64,000 bases of DNA from PALSA-660 sp963726435 (GTDB lineage: Bacteria > Actinomycetota > Coriobacteriia > Anaerosomatales > PALSA-660), in contig CAVSCJ010000006.1 in assembly GCA_963726435.1 (NCBI GenBank), positions 1 through 64,000 on the forward strand, read 5' to 3'. Below the pieces are notes generated by a model. The model was not told where the DNA came from. It searched no databases and saw only the letters and a list, made by a program, of their open reading frames with translations. The translations under genes were made by a program, and so were the position numbers. Shown here piece after piece: positions 24,885 through 35,972 of the stretch (position 1 is the stretch's first letter; each line of letters opens with the position of its first letter).

Positions 24885-24945
24885 CCGATGCGACCAGTGA
24901 CCGGTCCCGCGCACTGAAGAAGCGCGCCGTCGTCGAAGGGGAACC

Positions 24946-25533
24946 ATGACCGACCTTCTTGGGCCCTACAAGCCCTACCTCGATCTCGCGATCAACCTCT
25001 GCGGCGTGTTCTACTTCGTCTTCCGTGTCGCTCTGGTGTTCTGGGTCGCGCGCGACGCCCAGCGTCGCGGTGCGATGACCTGGTTCTGGGGCGTCGCCAC
25101 CCTGTTCTTCGGCGAGCTGGCATGGATCGTCTACATGGTCGTCCGTCCGCCGGAGACGCTGGACGAGGCGCACGAGCGGGAGCTCGAGATCGCCTCACGC
25201 GAGGCCGAGCTCCAGCGCGTCGGAGCGACCTGCCCTCACTGCTTCAAGCCGGTCGAGCCCGACTTCCTGATCTGCCCCACGTGCATGAAGCAGCTGAAGA
25301 AGCCGTGCGCGACATGCGGCCGGCCGGTGAAGTCGTCCTGGACGGTCTGCCCGTATTGCAGGTCGCGTCAGGTGCCCGCCGAGCGCGCGGCCGACACTCC
25401 CGAACCACACGTCGAGACCGTGGCCGAGGCCGCGGCGCACGCTGAGACGCTCGAAGCCGCCAAGACCTCCAAGAAGAAGAAGCCGGCGCCCGCCCCCAGA
25501 CGAAGCGTAAGAGACGAAGCCGAGAGTGCCTGA
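24946..25533 (+). CDS. Membrane protein with double zinc ribbon
   Basis: A 195-residue protein. Residues 10-65 hold two membrane segments like a phospholipase-D-type N-terminal anchor (FVFRVALVFWVARDAQRRG and GELAWIVYMVVRPPE). After a short helix come paired zinc ribbons: CPHC...CPTC (about residues 93-112) and CATC...CPYC (about 119-140), the zf-ribbon (DZR) pattern. The tail is Ala/Glu/Lys-rich and low complexity. ATG 24946 follows GAAGGGGAA. The stop overlaps the thrS start, so it is co-transcribed with thrS, but no link to tRNA charging is known. Function not recognised. Confidence 0.75.
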   Translation: MTDLLGPYKPYLDLAINLCGVFYFVFRVALVFWVARDAQRRGAMTWFWGVATLFFGELAWIVYMVVRPPETLDEAHERELEIASREAELQRVGATCPHCFKPVEPDFLICPTCMKQLKKPCATCGRPVKSSWTVCPYCRSRQVPAERAADTPEPHVETVAEAAAHAETLEAAKTSKKKKPAPAPRRSVRDEAESA

Positions 25534-27451
25534 CATCACCGTCACCCTGCCCGACGGCAGCGCGAAGGCCGTCGCCGAAGGTTCGACCGTCCTGGACGTA
25601 GCCGCGCAGGTCGGCTCCCGGCTCGCCGCAGCAGCGGTGGCCGGGCGCGTCGACGGTGCTCTCGTCGACCTCTCGCACGTCGTGACCGACGGCTCGGCCG
25701 TGGCGATCGTGACCGAGGACAGCCCCGACGGACTGCAGATCCTGCGGCACTCGGCCGCGCACGTCATGGCCGAGGCGGTCCGGGACCTCTTCCCGACCGC
25801 CAAGTTCGGCATCGGCCCCGCGATCGAGGACGGCTTCTACTACGACTTCGACGTCGAGCGCCCGTTCAACCCGGACGATCTTGTCGCCATCGAAGCGCGC
25901 ATGCGGGAGATCGTGACCGCGGCCGTGCCCTTCGTACGCGGAGAGCTCGACCGTCAGGCGGCTCTGGACGCCTTCGAAGGGCAGCCGCTGAAGCGCGAGC
26001 TCATCTCCGAGTTGCCCGAGGGCGAGACGATCTCCACGTACACGCAGCAGGGATTCACCGACCTGTGCCGCGGGCCGCACGTGCCCGACACGAGCCGCAT
26101 CCGCGCGTTCAAGCTCACCAAGATCGCCGGCGCCTACTGGCGCGGCGACTCGACACGCCCGATGCTGCAGCGCATCTACGGCACCGCGTGGTACTCGGAC
26201 AAGGACCTCGAGGCGTACCTGACCCGCCTGGAGGAGGCCGAGAAGCGCGACCACCGCAAGCTCGGCAAGGAGCTCGACCTCTTCAGCTTCCACGAGATCG
26301 CAGGCGCCGGTCTGCCGCTCTACCACCCCAAGGGCGCGCGCGTCCTGCGTCTTCTGCAGGAGTGGTTGCGCCGCGAGCTCTACCGCCGCGGATACGTCGA
26401 GGTGATCACCCCGCACATCTACAAGACCGATGTGTGGAAGATCTCGGGGCACTACGACTTCTACGGCGACAACATGTACTTCTTCAACATCGACGAGGGC
26501 GACGGCCGCGTGAACGAGTACGCGATCAAGCCCATGAACTGCCCCGGCCACGTCATGATCTTCGACAACGAGGTGCGCAGCTACCGCGACCTGCCGATGC
26601 GCATCTCGGAGTTCGGCACGGTCTACCGCCACGAGATGTCCGGCGTCGTGCACGGGCTCATGCGCGCGCGGGGCTTCACCCAGGACGACGCGCACATCTT
26701 CTGCGAGCCGTCCCAGGTCCACGGCGAGGTCATCGGCATGCTCGACCTGGTCGACTACGTCATGCGCGACGTCTTCGGCTTCGAGTACTCGGCCGAGGTC
26801 TCCACGCGCCCCGAGAAGTCCATCGGCGACGAGGAGTTCTGGCGCATCGCGACCGAGAGCCTCATCGCCGCCCTCGAGGAGCGCGGCATCCCCTACGAGA
26901 TCAACGAGGGCGACGGCGCCTTCTACGGCCCGAAGATCGACATCAAGCTGAAGGACGCCATCGGCCGCACGTGGCAGTGCTCGACCATCCAGGTCGACTT
27001 CAACTTCCCATCCAGGTTCGGGCTGACCTACCGCACGGCGGAGAACACCGAGGCCCAGCCGTACATGCTCCACCGCACGATCCTGGGTTCGATGGAGCGC
27101 TTCTTCGGCATCCTCATCGAGCACTACGCCGGGGCGCTGCCGACCTGGCTCGCGCCCGTCCAGGTGGTCGTCATCCCGATCGCGGACCGGCACCTCGACT
27201 ACGCTCAGAGCGTGCGCGCGACGCTGGAGGCCCGCGACCTGCGCGTCGAGATCTACTCCGACAACGAGCCGATGCGCATCAAGATAGCCAAGGCACAGCA
27301 GCAGAAGGTCCCGTACATGCTCGTGGTGGGCGACAAGGAGGCCGAGTCCGGCCAGGTCGGCGTCCGCGAGCGCACTGCCGGCGACCTGGGCGCGCGAACC
27401 ATCGACGAGCTCGTCGCCATGGTCAAGGAAGGCGACCCGCTGGCCCGCTGA
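25526..27451 (+). CDS. thrS: Threonyl-tRNA synthetase
   Basis: Class II synthetase that charges tRNA-Thr. The 641-residue product contains an N-terminal TGS domain (VTLPDGSAKAV), the editing SAD domain with HSAAHVM and the C/H region of LCRGPHV, the catalytic core with MNCPGHVMIF (zinc Cys), YRHEMSGVVHGL, LMRARGFTQDDAH and the final zinc His in MLHRTILGS, and a C-terminal anticodon-binding domain (APVQVVVIPIADRHLDYA). GTG 25526 overlaps the upstream stop. A T-box leader was looked for upstream and not seen. Confidence 0.97.
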   Translation: MPDITVTLPDGSAKAVAEGSTVLDVAAQVGSRLAAAAVAGRVDGALVDLSHVVTDGSAVAIVTEDSPDGLQILRHSAAHVMAEAVRDLFPTAKFGIGPAIEDGFYYDFDVERPFNPDDLVAIEARMREIVTAAVPFVRGELDRQAALDAFEGQPLKRELISELPEGETISTYTQQGFTDLCRGPHVPDTSRIRAFKLTKIAGAYWRGDSTRPMLQRIYGTAWYSDKDLEAYLTRLEEAEKRDHRKLGKELDLFSFHEIAGAGLPLYHPKGARVLRLLQEWLRRELYRRGYVEVITPHIYKTDVWKISGHYDFYGDNMYFFNIDEGDGRVNEYAIKPMNCPGHVMIFDNEVRSYRDLPMRISEFGTVYRHEMSGVVHGLMRARGFTQDDAHIFCEPSQVHGEVIGMLDLVDYVMRDVFGFEYSAEVSTRPEKSIGDEEFWRIATESLIAALEERGIPYEINEGDGAFYGPKIDIKLKDAIGRTWQCSTIQVDFNFPSRFGLTYRTAENTEAQPYMLHRTILGSMERFFGILIEHYAGALPTWLAPVQVVVIPIADRHLDYAQSVRATLEARDLRVEIYSDNEPMRIKIAKAQQQKVPYMLVVGDKEAESGQVGVRERTAGDLGARTIDELVAMVKEGDPLAR

Positions 27452-27465
27452 GGCCGCATCGCGAG

Positions 27466-27474
27466 TGCTAGTCT
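27466..27474 (+). promoter_or_regulatory. Extended -10 promoter of the kdpDE genes
   Basis: TGcTAGTCT: hexamer at 27469-27474, only six bases before the ATG at 27481. This placement, with no ribosome site, predicts a leaderless message. Confidence 0.5.
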
Positions 27475-27480
27475 GAACCC

Positions 27481-29040
27481 ATGACTTGGTCCCGCCTGTA
27501 TACGTACCGCGGCGGCTATCCCTTCGCCGTTCTCGCCGTCATCGCTACGACCGCGCTCCTCCTGCCCTTCAGGGCTCTCCTGCACCCCGCCCAGGCGATG
27601 CTGCTCTTCCTCCCGGTGATCGTGGCCATCGGCAGGCTCGTCGGCGTGCGGGCCTCCGCGCTCGCGGCGCCGCTCGCGTTCCTGGCCATGGACTTCCTCT
27701 TCGTGCCGCCCTACTACCGTCTCACGGTGGCGTCTCCCGCCGATTGGATCACCCTGCTCGTCTTCCTGCTCGTGGGCCTTTCGGCAGGTCTGCAGACCGG
27801 CTCCATGAGGCAGCGCGAGCAAGCCGCCGTGCAGCGAGAACGCGAGATGAGGCTGCTGATCCGCCTCACTTCGCGGCTGGTCTCCGAGGAATCTCTCGAG
27901 GACATGGCGGCCTTCATCGTCGGCGAGGTGGTATCCGTGCTCGGCGCCGACAGGGCCGCGCTGTTCGCCTGCGCGCCCGGAGAGCGCGCATCGTTGGTGG
28001 CGCAGGCGGGGGGGCCGTCCTCCGGAGTGCCCGAGGAGGCGTTCGCCGACTGGGTCATGCGCAACGACAAGGCGGTCGCCCTCCCCGTGCCCGGCGGTCA
28101 GCCGACCGGGTCCCATCCGGTCTCCGTGGGGGCCGACGAGGCACTGCCCGGAGCCGTAGCCGACGGGATCTTCCTGCCGCTGCAGACCGGGGAGCGTCTC
28201 GAAGGAGTCCTCTATGCGCGGCCGCTAGCCGGCGCGCAGGTCTCGGAGGAAGGCGTCCGTCACCTGATCGCGGTCGCGAACCTGGCGGCGGCCTTCATCG
28301 AGAGGCGCCGGCTCGAGGACGAGGCCGCTCGGACGACCGCGCTGCGCGAGTCCGACCGTCTCAAGGCGACCTTGGTCTCCTCGGTGTCGCACGAGCTCAA
28401 GACGCCGCTTTCGGCGGTGACGGCGCGCATCACCGGCCTCCTGGAGGAGGGCGAGGGGTGCAGCGCCGCGCGCGTCCGCGAGGAACTGGGGGAGGCGGCC
28501 GAGGATCTGAGGCGCCTGAACATCTCGATCGGCGACCTTGTGGACGTCTCACGGCTCGAGTCCGACGCGTGGCGCCCGCAGATCGAGGAGTACGACGTCG
28601 GGGAGATGCTGGGCACCGTCGCCTCGAGTGTCCCCAAGTCGTCGCGGGCCCGGGTCCGCTTCGAGATCCCCGACGGCCTTCCTTCGGTCAGCGTCGACTT
28701 CCGCCAGATCGCGCGAGCCATGTCGACCATGGTGGACAACGCCATCTCCTACGCTCCGGGGAGCGACCCCATCGTCGTGGGAGCCGGCGTGCTGGGGACC
28801 GACCTGTTGATGTGGGTCGAGGACCGTGGGCCCGGCGTGGCGGACGAGGAGAAGCAGAGAGTGTTCGACAAGTTCTACCGGGGTGCCGCTTCGGCTTCCG
28901 TTCCGTCGGGGACGGGGCTCGGGCTGACGATCGTGCGGGAGATCGCGCGCGCGCACGGCGGGCGCGCGTGGGTCGAAGACGCGCAGCCGCACGGCGCTCG
29001 CTTCGTGATATCGTTGCCGCTCCAGGGGGTCCTTCCGTGA
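27481..29040 (+). CDS. kdpD: KdpD C-terminal half: DUF4118 membrane/GAF sensor histidine kinase
   Basis: A 519-residue histidine kinase equal to the C-terminal part of KdpD. Residues about 10-105 form the four-helix DUF4118 membrane domain (PFAVLAVIATTALLLPFRALLHP, then FLFVPPYYRLTV), about 130-280 a GAF-like domain, and then HisKA with SVSHELKTPLSAV, N box FRQIARAMSTMVDNAISYA and G boxes DRGPGV and GTGLGLTIVREIA. The N-terminal KdpD sensor and USP domains are absent and are encoded instead at 34561, beyond kdpC. Its GTGA overlap with kdpE marks a pair. It likely reports K+ status, with the separate KdpD N-terminal protein as partner (inference). Confidence 0.9.
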   Translation: MTWSRLYTYRGGYPFAVLAVIATTALLLPFRALLHPAQAMLLFLPVIVAIGRLVGVRASALAAPLAFLAMDFLFVPPYYRLTVASPADWITLLVFLLVGLSAGLQTGSMRQREQAAVQREREMRLLIRLTSRLVSEESLEDMAAFIVGEVVSVLGADRAALFACAPGERASLVAQAGGPSSGVPEEAFADWVMRNDKAVALPVPGGQPTGSHPVSVGADEALPGAVADGIFLPLQTGERLEGVLYARPLAGAQVSEEGVRHLIAVANLAAAFIERRRLEDEAARTTALRESDRLKATLVSSVSHELKTPLSAVTARITGLLEEGEGCSAARVREELGEAAEDLRRLNISIGDLVDVSRLESDAWRPQIEEYDVGEMLGTVASSVPKSSRARVRFEIPDGLPSVSVDFRQIARAMSTMVDNAISYAPGSDPIVVGAGVLGTDLLMWVEDRGPGVADEEKQRVFDKFYRGAASASVPSGTGLGLTIVREIARAHGGRAWVEDAQPHGARFVISLPLQGVLP

Positions 29041-29765
29041 ACATCACGCAGCCGAGCACGCCTGAACGCAGTCCGCGGATACTCGTCATCGACGACGAGG
29101 AGCAGATCCTTCGCGCGCTCAAGTCGATCCTGCAGGCCCGCCACTACACCGTCGATCTGGCCGCGACCGGCGCGGCCGGCCTCGAGGCGGCCGTGGATCG
29201 CACTCCCGATCTCGTCGTGCTCGACCTCTCTCTGCCGGACGTGAGCGGGCTCGTCGTCTGCGAAGAGCTCCGCACCTGGTACGAAGGCCCCATCCTCGTG
29301 CTGTCGGTGCGCGACGCCGATGCCGACAAGATCGCAGCGCTCGACTTGGGGGCGGACGACTACCTCACGAAGCCCTTCTCGGCCGGCGAGCTTGTGGCGC
29401 GCATCCGGGCGCACCTGCGCCGGACGTCGGGCGCCGAGGCCTCCATCCGGGAGATCCGCGCGGGAGATCTGGTTATCGATCTTCCGAAGCGGTTCGTCAC
29501 AGTGGGCGGGCAGCCCGTGCACCTCACTCGCACCGAGTTCGACATCCTCGCCGAGCTGGCTCGCAACTCCGATCGCGTTGTGACCTCGCACGCCCTGGTC
29601 CGCACGGTGTGGGGTCCCGACTACTCCTCGGACACGCAGACGCTGAGAGTGCACATCTCCCATCTGCGCCAGAAGATCGAACCCAAGGGTGGAGTGGCTC
29701 GCTACATCCTCACCGAGCCGGGCGTCGGCTACCGCTTCATAGGCAGCGACGAACCGGGTTCTTAG
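29037..29765 (+). CDS. kdpE: KdpE response regulator (OmpR family)
   Basis: DNA-binding partner of the kinase that activates kdpFABC when K+ is limiting. The 242-residue product has an N-terminal receiver (ILVIDDEEQIL, phospho-Asp in LVVLDLSLPDVSG, Lys in DYLTKPFSAGEL) and a winged-helix OmpR-type domain (LTRTEFDILAELA, LRVHISHLRQKIEP, GVGYRF). The GTG at 29037 overlaps the kinase stop. Candidate operator repeats lie just downstream, ahead of kdpF. Confidence 0.94.
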   Translation: MNITQPSTPERSPRILVIDDEEQILRALKSILQARHYTVDLAATGAAGLEAAVDRTPDLVVLDLSLPDVSGLVVCEELRTWYEGPILVLSVRDADADKIAALDLGADDYLTKPFSAGELVARIRAHLRRTSGAEASIREIRAGDLVIDLPKRFVTVGGQPVHLTRTEFDILAELARNSDRVVTSHALVRTVWGPDYSSDTQTLRVHISHLRQKIEPKGGVARYILTEPGVGYRFIGSDEPGS

Positions 29766-29772
29766 CGGAATC

Positions 29773-29808
29773 TTCACACCAAGAATCGTGGGATTCACGC
29801 ACGGTGAA
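29773..29808. promoter_or_regulatory. Candidate KdpE operator repeats ahead of kdpFABC
   Basis: TTCAC occurs at 29773-29777 and 29794-29798, 21 bases apart (two helical turns), and the second copy forms a palindrome with GTGAA at 29804-29808. A possible -10 TACCAT lies at 29821-29826. Such spaced repeats suit an OmpR-family dimer; the assignment to KdpE is inference. Confidence 0.4.
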
Positions 29809-29835
29809 CGTCTTGGGCGATACCATGCTCGGACG

Positions 29836-29857
29836 GGCCGTCGCTCAGACGGCCTTT
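29836..29857 (+). terminator. Hairpin between kdpE and kdpF (terminator or attenuator)
   Basis: GGCCGTC at 29836-29842 pairs with GACGGCC at 29848-29854 over a five-base loop, followed by TTT. It may end the kdpDE transcript or attenuate the kdpFABC transcript. Confidence 0.5.
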
Positions 29858-29910
29858 GCTATGAAAGCCGCGGGGTCGCGGACCAGTGAGAAGAACGGGA
29901 GCTGAACTGC

Positions 29911-29994
29911 ATGGCGGACGTCGTCTTCTACGGCATCGCGTTCGTGTTCCTGGGCCTGTGCCTTCTGTACGTGCGCGCCGCGGACAGGCTCTAG
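29911..29994 (+). CDS. 27-residue single-helix membrane peptide ahead of kdpF
   Basis: An ATG-to-TAG reading frame too short for usual gene callers. The product has one membrane helix (VVFYGIAFVFLGLCLLYV) and a basic end, RAADRL. GGGAG lies upstream at a workable distance. It is separated from kdpF by 12 bases and is in the same transcript. Similar in size to KdpF, but it does not have the KdpF end PEKF. Possibly a second small Kdp subunit; function unknown. Confidence 0.6.
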   Translation: MADVVFYGIAFVFLGLCLLYVRAADRL

Positions 29995-30006
29995 GGGGCG
30001 ACGCAG

Positions 30007-30093
30007 ATGGCCGAGTACATCGTCGTCGGGGCGATAGCAGTGGGCATCCTGCTCTACCTCGGGTACGCGCTCCTGTTCCCAGAGAAGTTCTGA
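30007..30093 (+). CDS. kdpF: KdpF, small subunit of the K+-transporting ATPase
   Basis: A 28-residue one-helix membrane peptide (IVVGAIAVGILLYLGYALL) ending in FPEKF, the classical KdpF C terminus. KdpF stabilises the KdpABC complex. It lies 12 bases after the other small peptide gene and 15 bases before kdpA. Confidence 0.9.
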   Translation: MAEYIVVGAIAVGILLYLGYALLFPEKF

Positions 30094-30108
30094 GACGGAG
30101 GCGCGCCC

Positions 30109-31835
30109 ATGGCTCTGGACATCGCACGCCTCGCCGGCTACGGCGTAGTCCTCCTCGCGATCGCGTACCCCTTGGGCCTGTACATGGCCAAGGTGTTCGC
30201 CGGCGAGAGGACCTGGCTCACGCCCGTGCTCGCCCCTGTGGAGCGCGTGGTGTACCGGGCAGCGGGGATCGACCCGAGCAACGAGATGCCGTGGACCGTC
30301 TACGCGGTCTCGCTGCTCCTCTTCAACTTCGCGTGTTTCACGATCCTGTACCTGATGCTCCGGCTCCAAGGCGTCCTGCCTCTGAACCCGACGCACGCCC
30401 TGGGCATGTCGCCCGAGGTCGCGTTCAACACCGCCGTGAGCTTCGTGAGCAACACCAACTGGCAGGCGTACTCGGGTGACACGGGCGCCAGCCATCTGAT
30501 CCAGATGGCCGGGCTCACGTGGCAGAACTTCGTCTCCGGCGCGACCGGGATCACGGTCGCCATCGCACTCATCCGCGGGCTGACCCGCAGAGAGGTCCGC
30601 GCCATCGGCAGCTTCTGGGTCGACCTGACCCGGGCTTGGCTCTACGTTCTGCTGCCTATCTGCCTGGTCCTGGCTCTGGTGTACGTGTCACAGGGCGTGC
30701 CGCAGACTCTCGCGGGGCAGGTCAGCGTCACCACGGTGCAGGGCGCGGCGCAGACCATCGGAGTGGGTCCGGTGGCGTCGCAGGAAGCCGATCAAGCTCC
30801 TCGGAACCAACGGCGGCGGCTTCTTCAACGCGAACTCGGCGCATCCGTTCGAGAACCCGACCCCCTTCACGGACCTTCCTGCAGGTCCTGTCCGTCCTCG
30901 CGATCCCTGCCGGGCTCACGTTCACCTTCGGGAAGATGGCCGGGAATATGAAGCAGGGGGTCGTCGTGTTCGCGGCCATGGCCCTACTGTTCGCGACCAG
31001 CGTCGCGGTCATGTACGGCTTCGAGCAGGCCGGCAATCCGAACCTGACGCGCGCCGGAGCCGATCAAGTCGCCTCCGCCACTCAGACCGGCGGCAACATG
31101 GAGGGCAAGGAGGTCCGCTTCGGCATCGAGTCATCGGCGCTGTACGGCAGCGTCACCACTGTCGCGTCCAACGGCGCGGTCAACGGCTCGATGTCGAGCA
31201 TGACGCCGCTATCCGGCGGCATGGCGATGCTCAACATCGCTCTAGGCGAGGTGGTCTTCGGCGGTGTCGGGGCCGGTTTGTACGGCATGCTCATCTTCGC
31301 GATCATCGGCGTCTTCATCGCGGGGCTGATGGTCGGACGCACGCCGGAGTACTTGGGCAAGAAGATCGGCCCCAAGGAGATGAAGCTGGCGATGTTCGCC
31401 GTGCTGGCGCTCGAGGCGGGGATCCTCGTGCTCTCGGCGATCGCTGTGGTCACGCCCGCCGGACTCGCCGGTCGCCTGTCCGTCGGACCGCATGGTCTCT
31501 CCGAGATCCTGTACGCGTACACGTCCGGCATCGGCAACAACGGCTCGGCGTTCGCGGGGCTGGCCGCGGGCTCCCTCTTCTACACCACGACCGTCGGCAT
31601 CGCGATGCTCGTCGGGCGCTACCTGTTCATCGTCCCGGTGCTGGCCATCGCGGGTTCCATGGGCCTGAAGAAGCAGGTGCCGCCCTCGGCCGGCACCTTC
31701 CCGACAGACACGCCGCTGTTCGCCGGTCTCCTGGTGGGCGTGGTTGTGATCGTGGGCGCGCTCACGTTCTTCCCGGCCTACGCGCTCGGTCCGATCCTCG
31801 AGCAACTGCTCATGCGGGCCGGCCAGCTCTTCTAG
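30109..31835 (+). CDS. kdpA: KdpA, K+-binding channel-like subunit, interrupted by two frameshifts
   Basis: Ten-helix membrane subunit with four pore-like K+ filters. ATG 30109 starts one frame with SNTNWQAYSGDTG and LTWQNFVSGATG; after an extra base at 30788-30789 the next frame reads AIKLLGTNGGGFFNANSAHPFENPTPF; after another extra C at 30874-30875 the third frame reads LQVLSVLAIPAGLTFTFGKM and continues to TSGIGNNGSAFAGLAAG and the stop at 31835. Every filter segment is intact once the two bases are dropped, giving about 575 residues, the normal length. Two separate one-base breaks within 90 bases of a conserved gene suggest a poorly sequenced patch. Confidence 0.88.
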
Positions 31836-31849
31836 GAGGAGGTGCAGAC

Positions 31850-33958
<2,109 letters not shown>

Positions 33959-33971
33959 GGAGGCGGAGAAG

Positions 33972-34547
33972 ATGAACCGGTACGTGGTCGCATCGATCCG
34001 CATGGCCCTCGTCACGATGGTCGTGCTCGGCTTGGCCTACCCGCTGGCGATGACCGGTCTCGCGGGCCTGCTCATGCCCGGGCAAGCGGGCGGCTCACTC
34101 GTGACCAGGGGAGGGACGGTCGTCGGCTCCGCGCTCATCGGGCAGAGGTTCACGGACGCGAAGTACTTCCACGGGCGTCCGTCGGCAGCTGGGGCCGACG
34201 GCTACGACGCCACCGCTTCAGGCGCATCCAACCTCGCGCCGACCAGCCAGGACCTCTTCGACGCCGTGGGCGTGCGTGTGGCAGCCGCCATCGCCGAGAA
34301 CCCCGGCCTCACCCGCGGCAAGGTGCCCGTCGACATGGTCACCGCCTCCGGAAGCGGGCTGGACCCCGACATCACACTCGCCAACGCGTATGCGCAGGTG
34401 CCGCGCGTCGCGAAGGCCCGGTCGATCGCCGAGGCCGCCGTTCGGGGTATCGTTGACGCGCAGTCGATCGGACGCCAGTTCGGCGTGCTGGGCGAGCCGC
34501 GCGTGAACGTCTTGCTTCTGAACCTCGCTCTAGACGCCGCCAAGTAG
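33972..34547 (+). CDS. kdpC: KdpC, assembly/affinity subunit of the K+ ATPase
   Basis: A 191-residue protein with one N-terminal membrane helix (MALVTMVVLGLAYPLAMTGLAGLL) and a soluble domain with SALIGQRFTDAKYFHGRPSAAG, DMVTASGSGLDPDITLANAYAQVPRVAKARS and GEPRVNVLLLNLAL, the KdpC hallmarks. It follows kdpB by 13 bases after an AGGAGGCGGAGAAG site. Confidence 0.96.
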   Translation: MNRYVVASIRMALVTMVVLGLAYPLAMTGLAGLLMPGQAGGSLVTRGGTVVGSALIGQRFTDAKYFHGRPSAAGADGYDATASGASNLAPTSQDLFDAVGVRVAAAIAENPGLTRGKVPVDMVTASGSGLDPDITLANAYAQVPRVAKARSIAEAAVRGIVDAQSIGRQFGVLGEPRVNVLLLNLALDAAK

Positions 34548-34560
34548 CCGGAGGTCCTTC

Positions 34561-35703
34561 TTGACGCCGGAGGAACTCGACCAGATCAACGCGCATGTCG
34601 CCCGCACCCGCGGTCGTCACAAGATCTTCCTCGGCTACGCGCCCGGCGTGGGCAAGACCTACACCATGCTGTCGGAGGCCCAGCGCCGGCACATGCGCGG
34701 GGAAGACGTCGTCATAGGGTTCGTCGAGCCGCACGACCGCCCCGAGACCATCGCCCTCATGCAGGGCCTCGAGAAGATCCCCACCAAGAAGATCGAGTAC
34801 CGCGGGAAGATCCTCCAGGAGATGGACACCGCCGCGGTCATCGCGCGGAAGCCCGAGTGGGTGCTCGTAGACGAGCTCGCTCACACGAACGCCCCGGGCG
34901 CTTCGCACGACAAGCGCTGGCAGTCGGTCGAGGAGATCCTCGACGCCGGCATCAACGTGATCTCGAACGTCAACGTCCAGCACTTCGAGTCGCTCAACGA
35001 CACCGTGGCTCAGATCACCGGCGTGACCGTGCGCGAGACCGTGCCCGACAGGATCCTGGACGACGCCGACGAGGTGGTGCTCGTCGACATCACGCCCGAA
35101 GCGCTCGTCAACCGCTTGAACCGCGGGGTCGTGTACGCGGCCGAGAAGGTCCCCCAAGCGCTGTCGAACTTCTTCCGGCGGGGCAACCTCGTCGCGCTGC
35201 GCGAGCTGGCGCTGCGTCGAACGGCTGACGAGGTCGACGACGACCTGACGCGGTTCCTGCAGGAACACGACGTGGACAAGACATGGGGCGTCAACGAGCG
35301 CGTGCTCGTCGCCGTCACTCCGCGTCCGCTGGGATCGAAGCTGGTCCGGCGCGGGTACCGCCTCGCCCAGAGGATGAACGGGCGCTTCTGGACCCTCTAC
35401 GTGCGACCGCCCGGCATCGCTCTCTCCTCGAAGGAGGAGCAGGCGCTCGAGGACCTCAAACTCCTGACGCTCGACCTGGGAGGGGAGTTCGTCGAGTTGG
35501 TGGGCTCCGATCCGGCGGCGGGAGTGATCGGCTTCGCGACGAGCAACCAGGTGACATACGTGGTGATGGGCCAGTCCGCCCGCAGCAGGGTCGACGAGGT
35601 GCTGCGCGGCTCCATCGTCAACCGCATCATGCGCGAGACGCGCAACGTCGACATAGTCGTGGTCGCCGAAGCCGAGCGGGGCGAGGCCGGATTCGCCGGG
35701 TAG
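34561..35703 (+). CDS. kdpD: KdpD N-terminal half: KdpD/USP sensor protein without kinase
   Basis: A 380-residue soluble protein equal to the N-terminal part of KdpD. Residues 18-225 form the KdpD domain with Walker A GYAPGVGKT and Walker-B-like VLVDELAHTN, and about 245-375 a USP domain (RVLVAVTPRPLGSKLVRRGYRLA, VTYVVMGQSARSR). The membrane, GAF and kinase modules are missing and lie in the gene at 27481. The frame ends cleanly, so this is a split protein, not a truncation. In other bacteria the USP domain of KdpD binds cyclic di-AMP; that role here is inference. The TTG at 34561 has GGAGG upstream. Confidence 0.92.
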   Translation: MTPEELDQINAHVARTRGRHKIFLGYAPGVGKTYTMLSEAQRRHMRGEDVVIGFVEPHDRPETIALMQGLEKIPTKKIEYRGKILQEMDTAAVIARKPEWVLVDELAHTNAPGASHDKRWQSVEEILDAGINVISNVNVQHFESLNDTVAQITGVTVRETVPDRILDDADEVVLVDITPEALVNRLNRGVVYAAEKVPQALSNFFRRGNLVALRELALRRTADEVDDDLTRFLQEHDVDKTWGVNERVLVAVTPRPLGSKLVRRGYRLAQRMNGRFWTLYVRPPGIALSSKEEQALEDLKLLTLDLGGEFVELVGSDPAAGVIGFATSNQVTYVVMGQSARSRVDEVLRGSIVNRIMRETRNVDIVVVAEAERGEAGFAG

Positions 35704-35718
35704 TCCGCTTGTCCGTCC

Positions 35719-35747
35719 TTGCGCGGTGCCCGGTCGGCCCGTATACT
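35719..35747 (+). promoter_or_regulatory. Promoter of the infC-rpmI-rplT operon
   Basis: TTGCGC at 35719-35724 and TATACT at 35742-35747 are 17 bases apart. Transcription should begin near 35754, leaving a leader of about 220 bases before infC. Confidence 0.7.
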
Positions 35748-35822
35748 CGCACGGCCAATCGAATACCGCTCACAAGCGGGACCGCTCACCAAGGTCCCCA
35801 CCAACGCGGCGCGAACGCAAAG

Positions 35823-35937
35823 CAGCTGCCAGGTCGAGAAGATGATGCGCGAGGGCGTCCCGCAAGGCGGGCCGCGCCCCAAGCGGATCGTTTCCCGTCC
35901 GGCAGGCTGTTCCTCGAGCCGCCGGACTCTTTGTTTG
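35823..35937 (+). promoter_or_regulatory. infC leader attenuator (terminator with competing antiterminator)
   Basis: Terminator: CCGGC at 35899-35903 and GGCT at 35905-35908 pair with AGCC at 35917-35920 and GCCGG at 35921-35925, followed by ACTCTTTGTTTG. Antiterminator: CAGCTGCC at 35823-35830 can pair with GGCAGGCTG at 35901-35909, opening the terminator. In Bacillus, the same operon's leader is controlled by ribosomal protein L20 in this way; L20 is encoded here too. Confidence 0.6.
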
Positions 35938-35972
35938 CATGTGCCTGCTCCAGACGCACGGAGGTGAATGCG

